NCBI RefSeq assembly: GCF_008727815.1
Contig: NZ_CP044230.1
Location: forward strand, 1,720,001-1,784,000
From: Streptococcus sp. LPB0220
Lineage (GTDB): Bacteria; Bacillota; Bacilli; Lactobacillales; Streptococcaceae
Reading direction: 5' to 3'
DNA: 64,000 nt
The notes beneath the pieces were generated by a model. It was not told the DNA's origin. It saw only the letters and a list, made by a program, of their open reading frames with translations, and made no database searches. Made by a program: the position numbers and the translations under genes. Shown here piece by piece: positions 55,299 through 64,000 of this stretch (position 1 is the first letter of the stretch; the number at the start of each line of letters is the position of its first letter).

Positions 55299-56099
55299 CT
55301 ATACATCTCGATTTTTCTGGCAATAATCATTAACCGATAAATATGTCTGTGAATCACCCAGCGACTCCGCTATGTCCATAATCCGCGGTGGTAGTAATCC
55401 CACTCGCTGGACAAGTTCGTGATCGCTGAACAATTCCCGTGGACTGCCGGCGAAGCCAAACTTCCCGTGTTCCATAACATACACCGACTCAAACTCGGCG
55501 GCGACCCAATCCATGTCATGGGTGATGGTCACAACTTGGTGACCCGAATCAGCCAACTGATGGAAAATTGCGGTCAACTTGCGCCGGCTTTCCCAATCAA
55601 GCGACATCATCGGCTCATCAAATAAATAAATCGCCGGATCCACTGCCAAAACTGTGGCAACGCTCAACAGCTTGCGTTCCGACAATGACAGGTCATATGG
55701 ACTTTCAGCTGCTTTATCATCCAAGCCAACTCTTTTTAGAGCCGCTAAAGCCCGCCTCGTAATCGTGTCGTGGTCATCCATGACCTGCGCGACACTCCAC
55801 TCCACCTCTCGTTGAACGGTCGGGTTGAAAAGCTGATCGTCAGGATTCTGAAAAGTAATCCCAACCTTCAGTAACTTTTCGACTGGTTTAAGATCATTAA
55901 AATTTTCTCCATCGATCTTAATCACACCGGTTTGTGGTGTCAGCAAGCCCGTCAACAATTTGAAGAGCGTTGATTTGCCGGCACCATTTTGGCCGACAAT
56001 CGCCACCATCGGATCGGCGAAGTGTTTGTCTTCAACATCCAAGCTAAAGGACCGTTCCGGATAAGTGAACGTCAGGTGGTTCAGTTCAATTGTGGACAT
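55299..56099 (-). CDS. ECF transporter ATP-binding protein (second EcfA)
   Basis: A 266-residue ABC ATPase of an energy-coupling-factor vitamin/metal transporter. Walker A is GQNGAGKST (36-44), signature LSLSERKLLS and Walker B IYLFDEP. The signature is LSLSE and not LSGG(Q), a variation seen in some EcfA subunits. The Q-loop is FQNPDDQLFNP, typical of EcfA. AAGGAGG precedes the ATG at 56099, which overlaps the upstream EcfA by 14 bp. Together the two ATPases power the EcfT/S pair encoded next to them. Confidence 0.88.
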   Translation of the reverse strand: MSTIELNHLTFTYPERSFSLDVEDKHFADPMVAIVGQNGAGKSTLFKLLTGLLTPQTGVIKIDGENFNDLKPVEKLLKVGITFQNPDDQLFNPTVQREVEWSVAQVMDDHDTITRRALAALKRVGLDDKAAESPYDLSLSERKLLSVATVLAVDPAIYLFDEPMMSLDWESRRKLTAIFHQLADSGHQVVTITHDMDWVAAEFESVYVMEHGKFGFAGSPRELFSDHELVQRVGLLPPRIMDIAESLGDSQTYLSVNDYCQKNRDV

Positions 56100-56922
56100 A
56101 ACGAACCTCCTTCAGTTCAGCGTCATTCACCGGATACCGGCCATCAGCCAAGTGCCAATCCATTTTTTGAGCAAGTTGCTGGATTGTCGGGGCTGGAATC
56201 TGCCAGTCAGCTGCCAAATGATTAAACACCTCACCCGGCCTGCCCTGGGCTACCATTTGACCCTCGTGCAGCACCCACACAACGTCGGCGACTTCGCACA
56301 AATCGTCAATTTCACTGGTGACAATGAAGACAGTCGTCTCTTTGACTTGGGCCAGCCATTGGAAAAATTGTCGGCGGCCAAGGGGATCCATCTGACTGGT
56401 CGGATCATCCATAATCAAAACAGCCGGGTTAGCCACAATCGCCGTGGCAATTGCCAACCGCTGGATCTGACCACCGGAAAGGCTCTCGGGACGCAAATTC
56501 AGCTGTTCAATCAGCCCCATTTGCGTGGCAACTTCTTCAACCCGTTTTTGAATCAGTCCTTCAGCCATTCCCTGATTAATCAAGTCAAAGGCGATTTCAT
56601 CGGCAACCGTGTCTGCCAACCCGCTTAGTTGGCCAGCTGGATTTTGCAGTACAACTCCATTCATGGCATTATAAACGGGCCAATTGTCGGACACTCGCTG
56701 GCCAAACATGTGCCAGTCGCCCTCAATCTCAGCAGACACCATTTTGGGAATGACCCCTGCCAGCACACGGCACAAAGTCGATTTGCCGGAGTGGCTATTC
56801 CCGATAATCCCAACCACCTGGCCGGTATGAACCTCCGCGTTAATCTGACGCAGTTGTGGTTGCTCAGTACCCGGATAACGGGTGGTCAAATTTTCAATTA
56901 CAATCCGTTTATCTTCGTCCAT
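56086..56922 (-). CDS. ECF transporter ATP-binding protein (first EcfA)
   Basis: A 278-residue ABC ATPase with Walker A GNSHSGKST, signature LSGGQIQR, Walker B VLIMDDPTS and Q-loop LQNPAGQLSG. The frame begins at a GTG at 56931. The ATG at 56922, with GGTGG just upstream, fits better, although both starts lie inside the end of the EcfT gene. GC-rich codons set it apart from the rest of the window. Confidence 0.88.
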   Translation of the reverse strand: MDEDKRIVIENLTTRYPGTEQPQLRQINAEVHTGQVVGIIGNSHSGKSTLCRVLAGVIPKMVSAEIEGDWHMFGQRVSDNWPVYNAMNGVVLQNPAGQLSGLADTVADEIAFDLINQGMAEGLIQKRVEEVATQMGLIEQLNLRPESLSGGQIQRLAIATAIVANPAVLIMDDPTSQMDPLGRRQFFQWLAQVKETTVFIVTSEIDDLCEVADVVWVLHEGQMVAQGRPGEVFNHLAADWQIPAPTIQQLAQKMDWHLADGRYPVNDAELKEVRYVHN

Positions 56923-57692
56923 ATCTTCCACCCAATCAATAAAATTGCCAATCCAGTCAGACCAATGTGCAGCGTCCGCGACAGGCGATACACGCGCTGG
57001 GAGGTTCTGACAGTCCGGTTGGGATTATCAAAACCTCTCAGTTGGAGAGAAATCGACCGCGCCATCGATTGATCCAAGGTCTTAATCACCAATGGAATTA
57101 GAACCGGCAGGACTGACTTTAATTTCTGAATCAACGTTTTTTGCGGATTGGTTCCGCGAACTTTTTGTGCCTGCTGGATTTTCCGCATATTGCGCATCAT
57201 TTCCGGCAAAATATAACACACCGACATCAGAACGTAGACGGTTTTATAAGACAATCCGGACAGTTCCAAATAGGCCGCGTTTTCTGAAATACTCGTGGTC
57301 ACCATAAAAAAGCCACTGGTCAAAATAATCACCAATACTCGACAACCCAGAGTGGTGGCGTAAATCAGGCCTTCTTTGTAGAACGACACCCCAAGCACAG
57401 AAAACAGCACAGTTTGATTCCGACTGTAAAATAATCCTTGGATGATCAGCATGGTGCAAATCAGAAACAAGCTGAATCCCAGCGCCTTAAAGATGGTAGA
57501 ACTCAATTTGGAAAATAACAATAGCAGTGTTGCGACAAGAATTAATCCGGCCTGAAGCAATAAATTCATACTGGCAAAGCTCAACAACGTCATGTCCAAG
57601 ATGAACAAGAGCTTAGTAATCGGATCGATCACCTGGTACCACTTGAGCTTGACCCGTGGCGCTCCAGAAATCAATGTTTGATCAGTCATCAT
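56898..57692 (-). CDS. ECF transporter transmembrane component (EcfT)
   Basis: A 264-residue membrane protein of the EcfT family. It has five or six hydrophobic segments and coupling-helix motifs with alanine-arginine signatures (the region MARSISLQLRGF near residue 225, and MMRNMRKIQQAQKVRG around 170). It transmits motion from the ATPases to the S subunit. It overlaps the S-subunit gene as ATGA at 57689-57692 and the first EcfA by 25-34 bp, so the operon is tightly coupled. Confidence 0.88.
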   Translation of the reverse strand: MMTDQTLISGAPRVKLKWYQVIDPITKLLFILDMTLLSFASMNLLLQAGLILVATLLLLFSKLSSTIFKALGFSLFLICTMLIIQGLFYSRNQTVLFSVLGVSFYKEGLIYATTLGCRVLVIILTSGFFMVTTSISENAAYLELSGLSYKTVYVLMSVCYILPEMMRNMRKIQQAQKVRGTNPQKTLIQKLKSVLPVLIPLVIKTLDQSMARSISLQLRGFDNPNRTVRTSQRVYRLSRTLHIGLTGLAILLIGWKIWTKINGL

Positions 57693-58291
57693 TTATCACC
57701 GCTAAAGAAGTGCACCATCCGCTTCGGCAGCTGACGATAGATGAAGAATGCCAGGTAGGCCACGCAGACTTTATCCAAAATATCCAAGACAAACTCATCG
57801 GTAAATGAGGCCAGCCACACTGGTGCATGATTGGCGACCATTACCGCAAACAATGAGTCACCCCAAGCGATACCGGTCTGACCACCCCAAAAGATGACGT
57901 TGAGTGGCGTTGAAATGACAGCTGAAACGATGGCAATAATAATAGCAGAAACAAATACTCGTCGCGCTGACGAGAACCACCCATTGGCGTGCAAAACTCC
58001 GACAGCAATCCCAATTCCGATGCTGGTAATCGCATACACGGTTGAAATTGGCGATAAGGTCAGCCCATAGATCACGTTGTTGATGAAACCACTGATGGCA
58101 CCGGCAACCGGCCCAGCCAACATGCTGGCAAGAAAGGTTCCCAAAGACCCCAGCCAAACGGGCAACTTTAACCCCTCCGCCAAGGCTTTGGCAACATAGT
58201 TAATCCCCACGGCAGCGGGAATCAAAGTCATGGTGGCAGCACTTAACTTAAATTTCCACATACTGGTACGATGAATCGGTTCTGTTTTCAT
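57689..58291 (-). CDS. ECF transporter substrate-binding S component
   Basis: A 200-residue membrane protein with six helices. It has the N-terminal S-component pattern (WKFKLSAATMTLIPAAVGINYVAKALAEGL) and the loop AGPVAGAISGFINNVIYGLT typical of S subunits. Because T and both ATPases are in its own operon, this is a dedicated (group I) ECF system. The vitamin or metal taken up is not recognisable. AAAAGGAGAAG precedes the ATG. The operon leader (58292 to about 58450) can form a small hairpin GTCT-GTTT-AGAC inside a GAGC/GCTC stem; I could not match it to a known riboswitch. Confidence 0.82.
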   Translation of the reverse strand: MKTEPIHRTSMWKFKLSAATMTLIPAAVGINYVAKALAEGLKLPVWLGSLGTFLASMLAGPVAGAISGFINNVIYGLTLSPISTVYAITSIGIGIAVGVLHANGWFSSARRVFVSAIIIAIVSAVISTPLNVIFWGGQTGIAWGDSLFAVMVANHAPVWLASFTDEFVLDILDKVCVAYLAFFIYRQLPKRMVHFFSGDK

Positions 58292-58567
58292 AATCTTCTC
58301 CTTTTGTTTTTAAAGAGCCGTGTCTGTTTAGACTTTCGGACGCAACGCTCTATAGATTTTTATAGTTGAACCGCTTCACCTTTCACAGATCCCTTAGTCG
58401 ACATCAGGGTTTCTCTTGAAAAGGATTGTTCAACAGTTCACAACTAATCATACGCCTATTTTCATAGAAGTCAAGAATTTTCTGAATTTTTTTTGAAAAC
58501 GTTCGGGAATTGAAAAATAGAGCAAGCGCCCATGAGAATGATCGCTAGACAATTATAATAGGCCACT
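58292..58567 (-). other. Leader and upstream region of the ECF operon
   Basis: The 276-bp stretch before the S component has a hairpin-rich part near 58313-58410 (for example CCCTG..AAGGG at about 58391-58410), then AT-rich DNA. No riboswitch family was identified by eye, and no coding sequence is seen. Confidence 0.3.
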
Positions 58568-58601
58568 ATAAAAAAACAAACACCATTTCTGGTGTTTGTT
58601 T
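58568..58601 (-). terminator. Terminator of the CnaB-repeat adhesin gene
   Basis: On the minus strand AAACAAACACCA, loop GAAA, TGGTGTTTGTTT and TTTTTTTAT. It lies about 24 bp past the stop. Confidence 0.88.
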
Positions 58602-58624
58602 CATTTTATAAAGGAAGCACTAGC

Positions 58625-61600
58625 TTATTTTTTCTTTTTCTTCAAAATATAAGCTGCAATGCTTGCCAAGACAAAGGCTAAAACTAAGCTAATAATAGAG
58701 ATGGTCGTACCTGTATTTGGTAAGAATCCTAAGATTTTGCCTGGTTTCTTCGGCTCTGGTTGGCTTGGTTTTTTAGGTTCAGGTTGACCCGGTTTCTTTG
58801 GTTCAGATGAACTTGGAGGAGTTGGTTGTTTTGGAGTTTCTTTTGGAACATGCTTGTTAGTAATCACAACATTTCCTTTACCATCCTCGTCGTTACGAGC
58901 TTCATAGCCCTTTGGAACACTGACTTCTCTCACTGTATAAGTGATGGTGTTTCCATTTGCTTTTTCATCTAAATCTGCAAAGGTATGGGTCCACTTGTTT
59001 TCAGCTGACAATTCTACTTCTTGACCGACTTTTTGATCATTGGCATAGAGTTGAACGCGAATACTCTTCGGACGAATTCCATCCTTGTCATTCTCATCAT
59101 CCCACTTCTTAGTGACCGTGACGCTTGTCTTACCAGGTGCATGGGTATTGGTAATGGTATAAGCAGCCTGATCAATTGTAGTCGTATATTCAGCTACCTT
59201 CTCTTCTTGAAGAGTATAGACGATTTCTTTTCCATCCTTGAATTTTGGTAGACCTGTGAAGCTTTCTTTCCAATCTGTCGCATTCGTGAGTTCTTTTTGA
59301 GCAACTTTTTCACCATTGGCAAGAAGATTCACCACAATACTTGCTGGACGAAGACCATCTTGATTGTCTTGGTCATTCCAGATCTTGGTCACTGGAATAT
59401 CGATCACCGCTGGCGTATGGGTATTGGTCAAGATCGTGTGAGCAACGTCAGAAGTATCAGCAGATACTTGGTAGCCTTCAGGAACAGCTACTTCTTCCAC
59501 ACGGTAGCTGATAGCTTGACCAGCTTTCTTTTCAGCTAATTTGGTAAAGGTATGAGTCCATTGATTGTCCGCTGACAACTCCACTGGATCTCCTACTTTT
59601 TCATCACCAGCATAGAGTTGAACCTTAATGGATTTTGGACGAAGACCATCTTGGTCATTGGCATCTTCCCATTTCTTCGTAACTTTCATCTCTGTCAAAG
59701 CTGGTTCATGCGTATTGGTCAAGACAACATTGGCCTTGTCCTTATCATTTACCGTCACCTTGTAACCATCTGGGACAGCGACTTCTTTCACCGTATAAGT
59801 GATTGCTTTTCCAGCTGCCTTGGCATCAAGGTTTTCAAATGCACCTTTCCAGTCATTCGCGGCTGAAAGTTCTACCACTTGATCCGTCGCAAAGCCATCT
59901 TTGTATAATTGAACTTGAATGCTGGCTGGACGGAGACCATCTTGGTCGTCTCCATCTTCCCACTTCTTGCTCACTTCTACTTTGGTCTTTTCTGGTTCGT
60001 GCGTGTTGGTCACGACTACTTGACCTGGGTTAGTTGCTTCGACAGCTTGTGTGTAGCCTTCTGGAACATCAATTTCTTTGACTGTATAGTTGATAACTTG
60101 GCCAGCTTTCTTCTCGTCTAAGTTTGAGAAGGTATGGGTCCATTTGTTATCTGCTGACAATTCAACCGCCTTACCAACCTTTTGATCACCAGCATACAAT
60201 TGAACCTTGATTGTTTTTGGACGAAGGCCATCTTGGTTATTGGCATCCTTCCAGTTTTTCGTAACAGTAAGGCTTGTCTTACCTGGTTTGTAAGTATTGG
60301 TAATCGTAGTTCCATCAATCTTAGTGGTGTAATTGTCCACTTTGTCTTCTGTCACTGTGTAGACAACTTTTTGACCATCTTTATAGACTGGCAGGTCTGT
60401 GAAGGTATGAGTCCATTCATCTCCTTCACCAGTCAGGTCAAGTGCTTGCACCTCTGTTCCATTTGCCAAGAGGTGAACTTTGATGGTAGATGGGCGAAGA
60501 CCATCTTGGTTTTGAGCATCATCCCAGACTTTCTTGACTGTTACCGTCGTGGTCTCAGGAGTGCGCTTGTTGGTGATGGTGGCTTTTCCATCTGTGAAGC
60601 TGGCTTCTTCTGTATCGACCGTATAATGAGTCGGAACTTTCACTTCTTTAACAGTGTAGGTATTGAGCTTGCCGTCACTGTCTTTATCTGGAAGATTCGT
60701 AAAGTGAGCTTTCCAGTCTGTTGCGGCTGAAACCGTGACTGGTTTTCCTTGAGCTTTGCCATTCTTATAGAGTTGGAATTCCACACTTGCCGGGCGAAGT
60801 CCTTCTTGGTTGTCTTGGTCATCCCAAACTTTTGAAGCTTCAAGATCGAGATACTTGATATCTGCTTCATTAGCGATCTCAACTGGGACTGCTTTTGATC
60901 CGACTGATTTTCCATCCACCGTGACGTGGTAGATTTGTTTGTCCGCATCATAGGTAACAACCACGGCATGTTCTGTTTCATCCAACTTGTAGTTTTCAGG
61001 TGCTTTGGTTTCTTTGAGCGTATAGATTCCTTCTGTTAAGGTGTTAAAGGAAAGTTCCCCTTTTTTATCAGAAGTTGCCGTCGCAACAACCGCGCCATTT
61101 GCATCAGTTAAGGTAAATTCAGCACCTTCAAGAACTTTCTTAGGATCATCCTTGTCCACCTTCTTGACGTGGAAAGCAGCCGAGAAGATTTGTGCAGTTA
61201 CGGTATTAGACTCACGATTTCCTTCATGACCTTTCGCCTTGTAACCAAACTGGTTATGGGCTTGAACAAGACCAGAACGACCGCCGTTATCTTCATTATC
61301 TTTGGTGCGTTTTTGCATCAAAGCCTTGACTTCATCAGTCAATTCACTTGGATTTACAACTGGGACACCAAAGCTTGCTTCTCCACGCGCAGGAATCGTA
61401 GTACCAGCATTTGCAACTAACTTGATTCCTGTTACTTGACTGTAATCAGCCACAGCTGTCGTCCAGATATCTTTGTCAGCAGCTTGCGCCATGGTATCTG
61501 TCGTAACGCCTGTATCAGTTGTATAGTAGACCGTCCATCCTTCTGGAGCTGTCACTGGTCCACGAAGGCTGACCGTGTATTCTGTCATCCGACCAGATCC

Positions 61601-63991
61601 GTCTAGTGTGTTAACGTCTTTTACTTTTGGCAGGACATCATAGACGACTCCGTCTTCTACTGCCTTATCCGTATTATTTTTAATGGTGAGTTTGTAGTTA
61701 AAGGTTTCACCTGGTTTGAAGGTACGTGTCACAATCGAAGCGTCTGACAGGTCATCATTTTTAGCGATATATTTGCGTGCATAGATTCCTTCAGCAGCAA
61801 CAATCGTATAGTTTGATTGAGCATATGGAATTTTATCCGTTGTTGAACCATTTCCGTTCAGATCATACACATCTTCCGTGACCCGATCAGGGTTGGCATT
61901 TTCAAGATCGTGGATCCCATTTCCAGCGACATAAACCTTATTGGTGAAGGTCCCACCATCGTCTTTCCCTTTCAGATCGGCCACGATAAATGGTAGACGC
62001 ACGCGATTAAGATCTTGAAGAGAAGCCTTAATAAACTCTTTTTGATCCAAATGCATGATGAGAGCTGTCCGTCCAGAATTGTGGTAGTTTTCAATGACAT
62101 CGTAGCTCTTTAAGAATTTCATACCTTTTTCATTAGAGGCAAGGTTTCTTTCAAAATCTTTATAGTCGACTTTAAGGGTATTTGGATCATACAGATCAAT
62201 GATTCGCAGGTCTCCATAATCCTTATCAGGATCCAAGACCACTTTGGTTGCCATCAAACCAAAACGAATATTTTCTCCATCAGTATAACGAACATCATTG
62301 TAATCTGTCGTTTTTGAAATCTCAAAGCTTTCCTTCAAAGGAATCAGCTTAAAGGTCCAATCTGATGTTTGGTCTTTAGCAAGGTTTGATTGTGTTTGAT
62401 AAGTGACACGACCTGTATTCTTGAATTCATTCTTGGTCGCATCATTTTCATCGTAACGAGTCTTCTCTGGATCTTTGAAGCTTGTATAGGTATTGAAGCG
62501 AATTCCTTGACCAGATTTTAGGACAAAATCATCCTTCATTTCCATCCGCCAACCGACAACGGTTCCATACTTGGTTAAGTCGATAAAACCATTGCCGTCT
62601 TTATCGGTTTCTGGCTGAACTTCTTTTTGACTACCATCTTCTAAAGTAAGGATGATGCGTTTCACATATTTGCTAATATACTCACCAATACCGTAATTTC
62701 CTTGCATAAGACGAGCGTAATCAATCTTGGTGAATTTTAACCGAGAGTCCACTGTCTCATCATAGAAAACAAAATTCTTTTGTGTCGAAGGAGTTTTATT
62801 ATCAAAAGCGATGATCCATTTATAGTTTGCTGCCTTGTATTCAGTTGAATCATAGACATCACCATCTGCTTTTTTGGCAAAACTTCCAGCCCCTTCCAGG
62901 TCACGAGAGGTCAAGCGGAAAATAAGAGAATCTTCAGCTGTAATATCCGGTTCTCCCTCTCCACGATTGGCAGGAATTCCCACAATACTTCCTGAGTTTG
63001 TCAAATCCTTACTAAGGACGTCTTTGAGAGTCTGGTCCTTTTCCAAAACTAAATCAGGAAACTTCAAGTAAAGGTAACTTGTATTCTTGATTTTTGCCAT
63101 GAATTCTTGGTGATAAGCTGCTGGATTACCGTTTGCATCTGCTGTAAACGTCTTAGAAACGGTGCCATCTCCATTATCTACCCAACCTTCAGACTTAGCT
63201 GTATCTAAAACTGCTGTCCGGGTATTGCCATTTTTATCTGTATAGGTTGGCAACTTATCGGTAAGCGTTACTGATTCTAATTGACGATATTGTCCCCCAT
63301 ACTGTCCTTGCATTCCCTCCAATTGAAATGCAAATGGAACAGATGATGGGGTTTCAATATAATTTTTTCCGTCAGCCCCTTTGACAACACCAGGCATGGC
63401 TTCCGCATAGTCCTTGGACATGGCTTCGTTCAAGTTTTGGTTGATATACTTGGTTAAGCGATAGTCATTGTACTTGGGTTTCCAAATGATATCATTGAGT
63501 TTTGCTTCTTGACCATTGATATTCAAGGTACCCGTAATATCCAATGAATAATTGGTCGGTGCATAACCGACTTTAAATTTTCCAATAAATGGTAAAGTCA
63601 GGACCTCTGACTTTTGGTAATTGTTAAAGTGAAGTGTGACTTGATAATCATCTCCAACTTTTGTAACCGTTGGTTTGTCATGCTCTGAAGCACTATTGAA
63701 GTCAGGGAAACTAACTTCTCGTAAGTACTTTCCAGGAACCTTCAAGGTCACCGTTACTTCATTAATATCCGTTGTCAAATTCTTAGGGGTGATCTGGATA
63801 TAACCAGACATGGTATCCCCTGTGTAATAGGACATCCCATCTGGATGGTTCTGTTTATCCCCATACATAAGGGTAACATCCAAGGCCCCATTATCCCCGA
63901 CTGCTAGCTCATTGGCAAAGGCTGTGATCGCCCCTTGACCAAGCTGGCCTAGCATCATGAAAATTGTTAAAATGGCAAAACCTTTTTTCAA
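58625..63991 (-). CDS. Giant LPXTG adhesin with seven CnaB repeats (5' end at the window edge)
   Basis: A protein of at least 1788 residues. The signal peptide is near the start (KKGFAILTIFMMLG..., cut around ANE). A large N-terminal adhesive region (about 30-985) has repeated beta-rich modules. A SpaA-like domain (FHVKKVDKDDPKKVLEGAEF) follows, then seven CnaB-type repeats, each opening with a variant of K-x-W-x-D-x-x-(N/D)-x-(D/E)-G-(L/I)-R-P. The end is a Pro/Lys/Glu wall spacer, LPNTG and KKKKK. CnaB domains are usually locked by Lys-Asn isopeptide bonds. The open frame starts with a TTG at 63991, nine bases from the edge, so the true start may lie outside. It is probably a sortase-anchored adhesin. 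Confidence 0.88.
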   Translation of the reverse strand: MKKGFAILTIFMMLGQLGQGAITAFANELAVGDNGALDVTLMYGDKQNHPDGMSYYTGDTMSGYIQITPKNLTTDINEVTVTLKVPGKYLREVSFPDFNSASEHDKPTVTKVGDDYQVTLHFNNYQKSEVLTLPFIGKFKVGYAPTNYSLDITGTLNINGQEAKLNDIIWKPKYNDYRLTKYINQNLNEAMSKDYAEAMPGVVKGADGKNYIETPSSVPFAFQLEGMQGQYGGQYRQLESVTLTDKLPTYTDKNGNTRTAVLDTAKSEGWVDNGDGTVSKTFTADANGNPAAYHQEFMAKIKNTSYLYLKFPDLVLEKDQTLKDVLSKDLTNSGSIVGIPANRGEGEPDITAEDSLIFRLTSRDLEGAGSFAKKADGDVYDSTEYKAANYKWIIAFDNKTPSTQKNFVFYDETVDSRLKFTKIDYARLMQGNYGIGEYISKYVKRIILTLEDGSQKEVQPETDKDGNGFIDLTKYGTVVGWRMEMKDDFVLKSGQGIRFNTYTSFKDPEKTRYDENDATKNEFKNTGRVTYQTQSNLAKDQTSDWTFKLIPLKESFEISKTTDYNDVRYTDGENIRFGLMATKVVLDPDKDYGDLRIIDLYDPNTLKVDYKDFERNLASNEKGMKFLKSYDVIENYHNSGRTALIMHLDQKEFIKASLQDLNRVRLPFIVADLKGKDDGGTFTNKVYVAGNGIHDLENANPDRVTEDVYDLNGNGSTTDKIPYAQSNYTIVAAEGIYARKYIAKNDDLSDASIVTRTFKPGETFNYKLTIKNNTDKAVEDGVVYDVLPKVKDVNTLDGSGRMTEYTVSLRGPVTAPEGWTVYYTTDTGVTTDTMAQAADKDIWTTAVADYSQVTGIKLVANAGTTIPARGEASFGVPVVNPSELTDEVKALMQKRTKDNEDNGGRSGLVQAHNQFGYKAKGHEGNRESNTVTAQIFSAAFHVKKVDKDDPKKVLEGAEFTLTDANGAVVATATSDKKGELSFNTLTEGIYTLKETKAPENYKLDETEHAVVVTYDADKQIYHVTVDGKSVGSKAVPVEIANEADIKYLDLEASKVWDDQDNQEGLRPASVEFQLYKNGKAQGKPVTVSAATDWKAHFTNLPDKDSDGKLNTYTVKEVKVPTHYTVDTEEASFTDGKATITNKRTPETTTVTVKKVWDDAQNQDGLRPSTIKVHLLANGTEVQALDLTGEGDEWTHTFTDLPVYKDGQKVVYTVTEDKVDNYTTKIDGTTITNTYKPGKTSLTVTKNWKDANNQDGLRPKTIKVQLYAGDQKVGKAVELSADNKWTHTFSNLDEKKAGQVINYTVKEIDVPEGYTQAVEATNPGQVVVTNTHEPEKTKVEVSKKWEDGDDQDGLRPASIQVQLYKDGFATDQVVELSAANDWKGAFENLDAKAAGKAITYTVKEVAVPDGYKVTVNDKDKANVVLTNTHEPALTEMKVTKKWEDANDQDGLRPKSIKVQLYAGDEKVGDPVELSADNQWTHTFTKLAEKKAGQAISYRVEEVAVPEGYQVSADTSDVAHTILTNTHTPAVIDIPVTKIWNDQDNQDGLRPASIVVNLLANGEKVAQKELTNATDWKESFTGLPKFKDGKEIVYTLQEEKVAEYTTTIDQAAYTITNTHAPGKTSVTVTKKWDDENDKDGIRPKSIRVQLYANDQKVGQEVELSAENKWTHTFADLDEKANGNTITYTVREVSVPKGYEARNDEDGKGNVVITNKHVPKETPKQPTPPSSSEPKKPGQPEPKKPSQPEPKKPGKILGFLPNTGTTISIISLVLAFVLASIAAYILKKKKK

Positions 63992-64000
63992 AAAGTCTTT

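Noticed and set aside
56065..56628. Plus-strand open frame of 187 codons
   Set aside because: It is antisense to the first EcfA gene; the ATPase motifs settle which strand is coding.
58292..58450. Possible riboswitch before the ECF operon
   Set aside because: Hairpins are present, but I could not match the conserved cores of TPP, FMN, cobalamin, THF, preQ1 or ZTP riboswitches by eye, so it is only listed as a leader.
60182..60730. Plus-strand open frame of 182 codons, and similar ones at 59021-59866
   Set aside because: They are antisense to the CnaB repeats and repeat because the coding strand repeats.

Overview
The window reads as chromosomal DNA of an oral Streptococcus of the mitis/sanguinis/parasanguinis type. 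The evidence is gene content and order: uvrA-pepP, rpsF-ssb-rpsR, a hut cluster in the order known from streptococci (hutI facing hutU-ftcD-fchA-fhs-hutD-permease-hutH-hutG), metE-metF with a streptococcal MetR-type box, dexB, KtrAB, an sczA/czcD pair, and three LPXTG surface proteins. Species cannot be fixed from the sequence alone. The codons used are those of a low-GC Firmicute, except for one block near 55.3-58.3 kb that is visibly richer in G+C.

Layout. 0-5 kb: pepP (cut by the window edge), uvrA, a CorA transporter and a DUF1129 membrane protein. 5-7.7 kb: an accessory patch with an IS3-family remnant, a possible broken lactococcin-972-like bacteriocin gene and an AT-rich fused ABC exporter. 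7.8-9.7 kb: a GNAT acetyltransferase and the rpsF-ssb-rpsR operon. 9.9-12.2 kb: a three-gene envelope operon (GT2/GtrA, phosphodiester glycosidase, small membrane protein). 12.3-17.2 kb: a cell-wall-anchored 5'-nucleotidase and phosphoketolase. 17.4-32.1 kb: histidine catabolism, ending with a 978-residue SARP-like (wHTH-BTAD-ATPase-TPR) regulator. 32.3-35.5 kb: metE-metF. 35.8-39.7 kb: dexB and a GH31 glucosidase, each with a CcpA-type cre site just downstream of its -10 box. 40.3-43.7 kb: KtrAB, a nucleoside phosphorylase and a sugar acetyltransferase. 43.9-45.5 kb: a DeoR regulator and a HAD phosphatase. 45.7-50 kb: a VWA LPXTG protein and an SF2 helicase with a hydrophobic C-terminal part. 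50.1-54.6 kb: a zinc alcohol dehydrogenase, CzcD, an SczA-like TetR regulator, two small membrane proteins and an AEC transporter. 54.7-58.3 kb: a decayed pnuC gene followed by a complete four-gene ECF transporter operon of foreign base composition. 58.6-64 kb: a giant LPXTG adhesin with seven CnaB repeats, whose 5' end lies at the window edge.

How the genes work together. HutH, HutU and HutI take histidine to formiminoglutamate. From there either HutG (formamide release) or FtcD/FchA/Fhs (one-carbon recovery on tetrahydrofolate) finishes the pathway. The divergent hutI and hutU promoters share a mirrored design, two TTGAC units about one helical turn apart and 9 bp from the -10 box. This is the kind of target SARP-family activators use, and such a regulator is encoded at the end of the cluster. 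This is the strongest regulatory prediction in the window. A second notable item is a 176-bp intergenic repeat, present twice in the same orientation after minus-strand genes, that can fold into three long hairpins.
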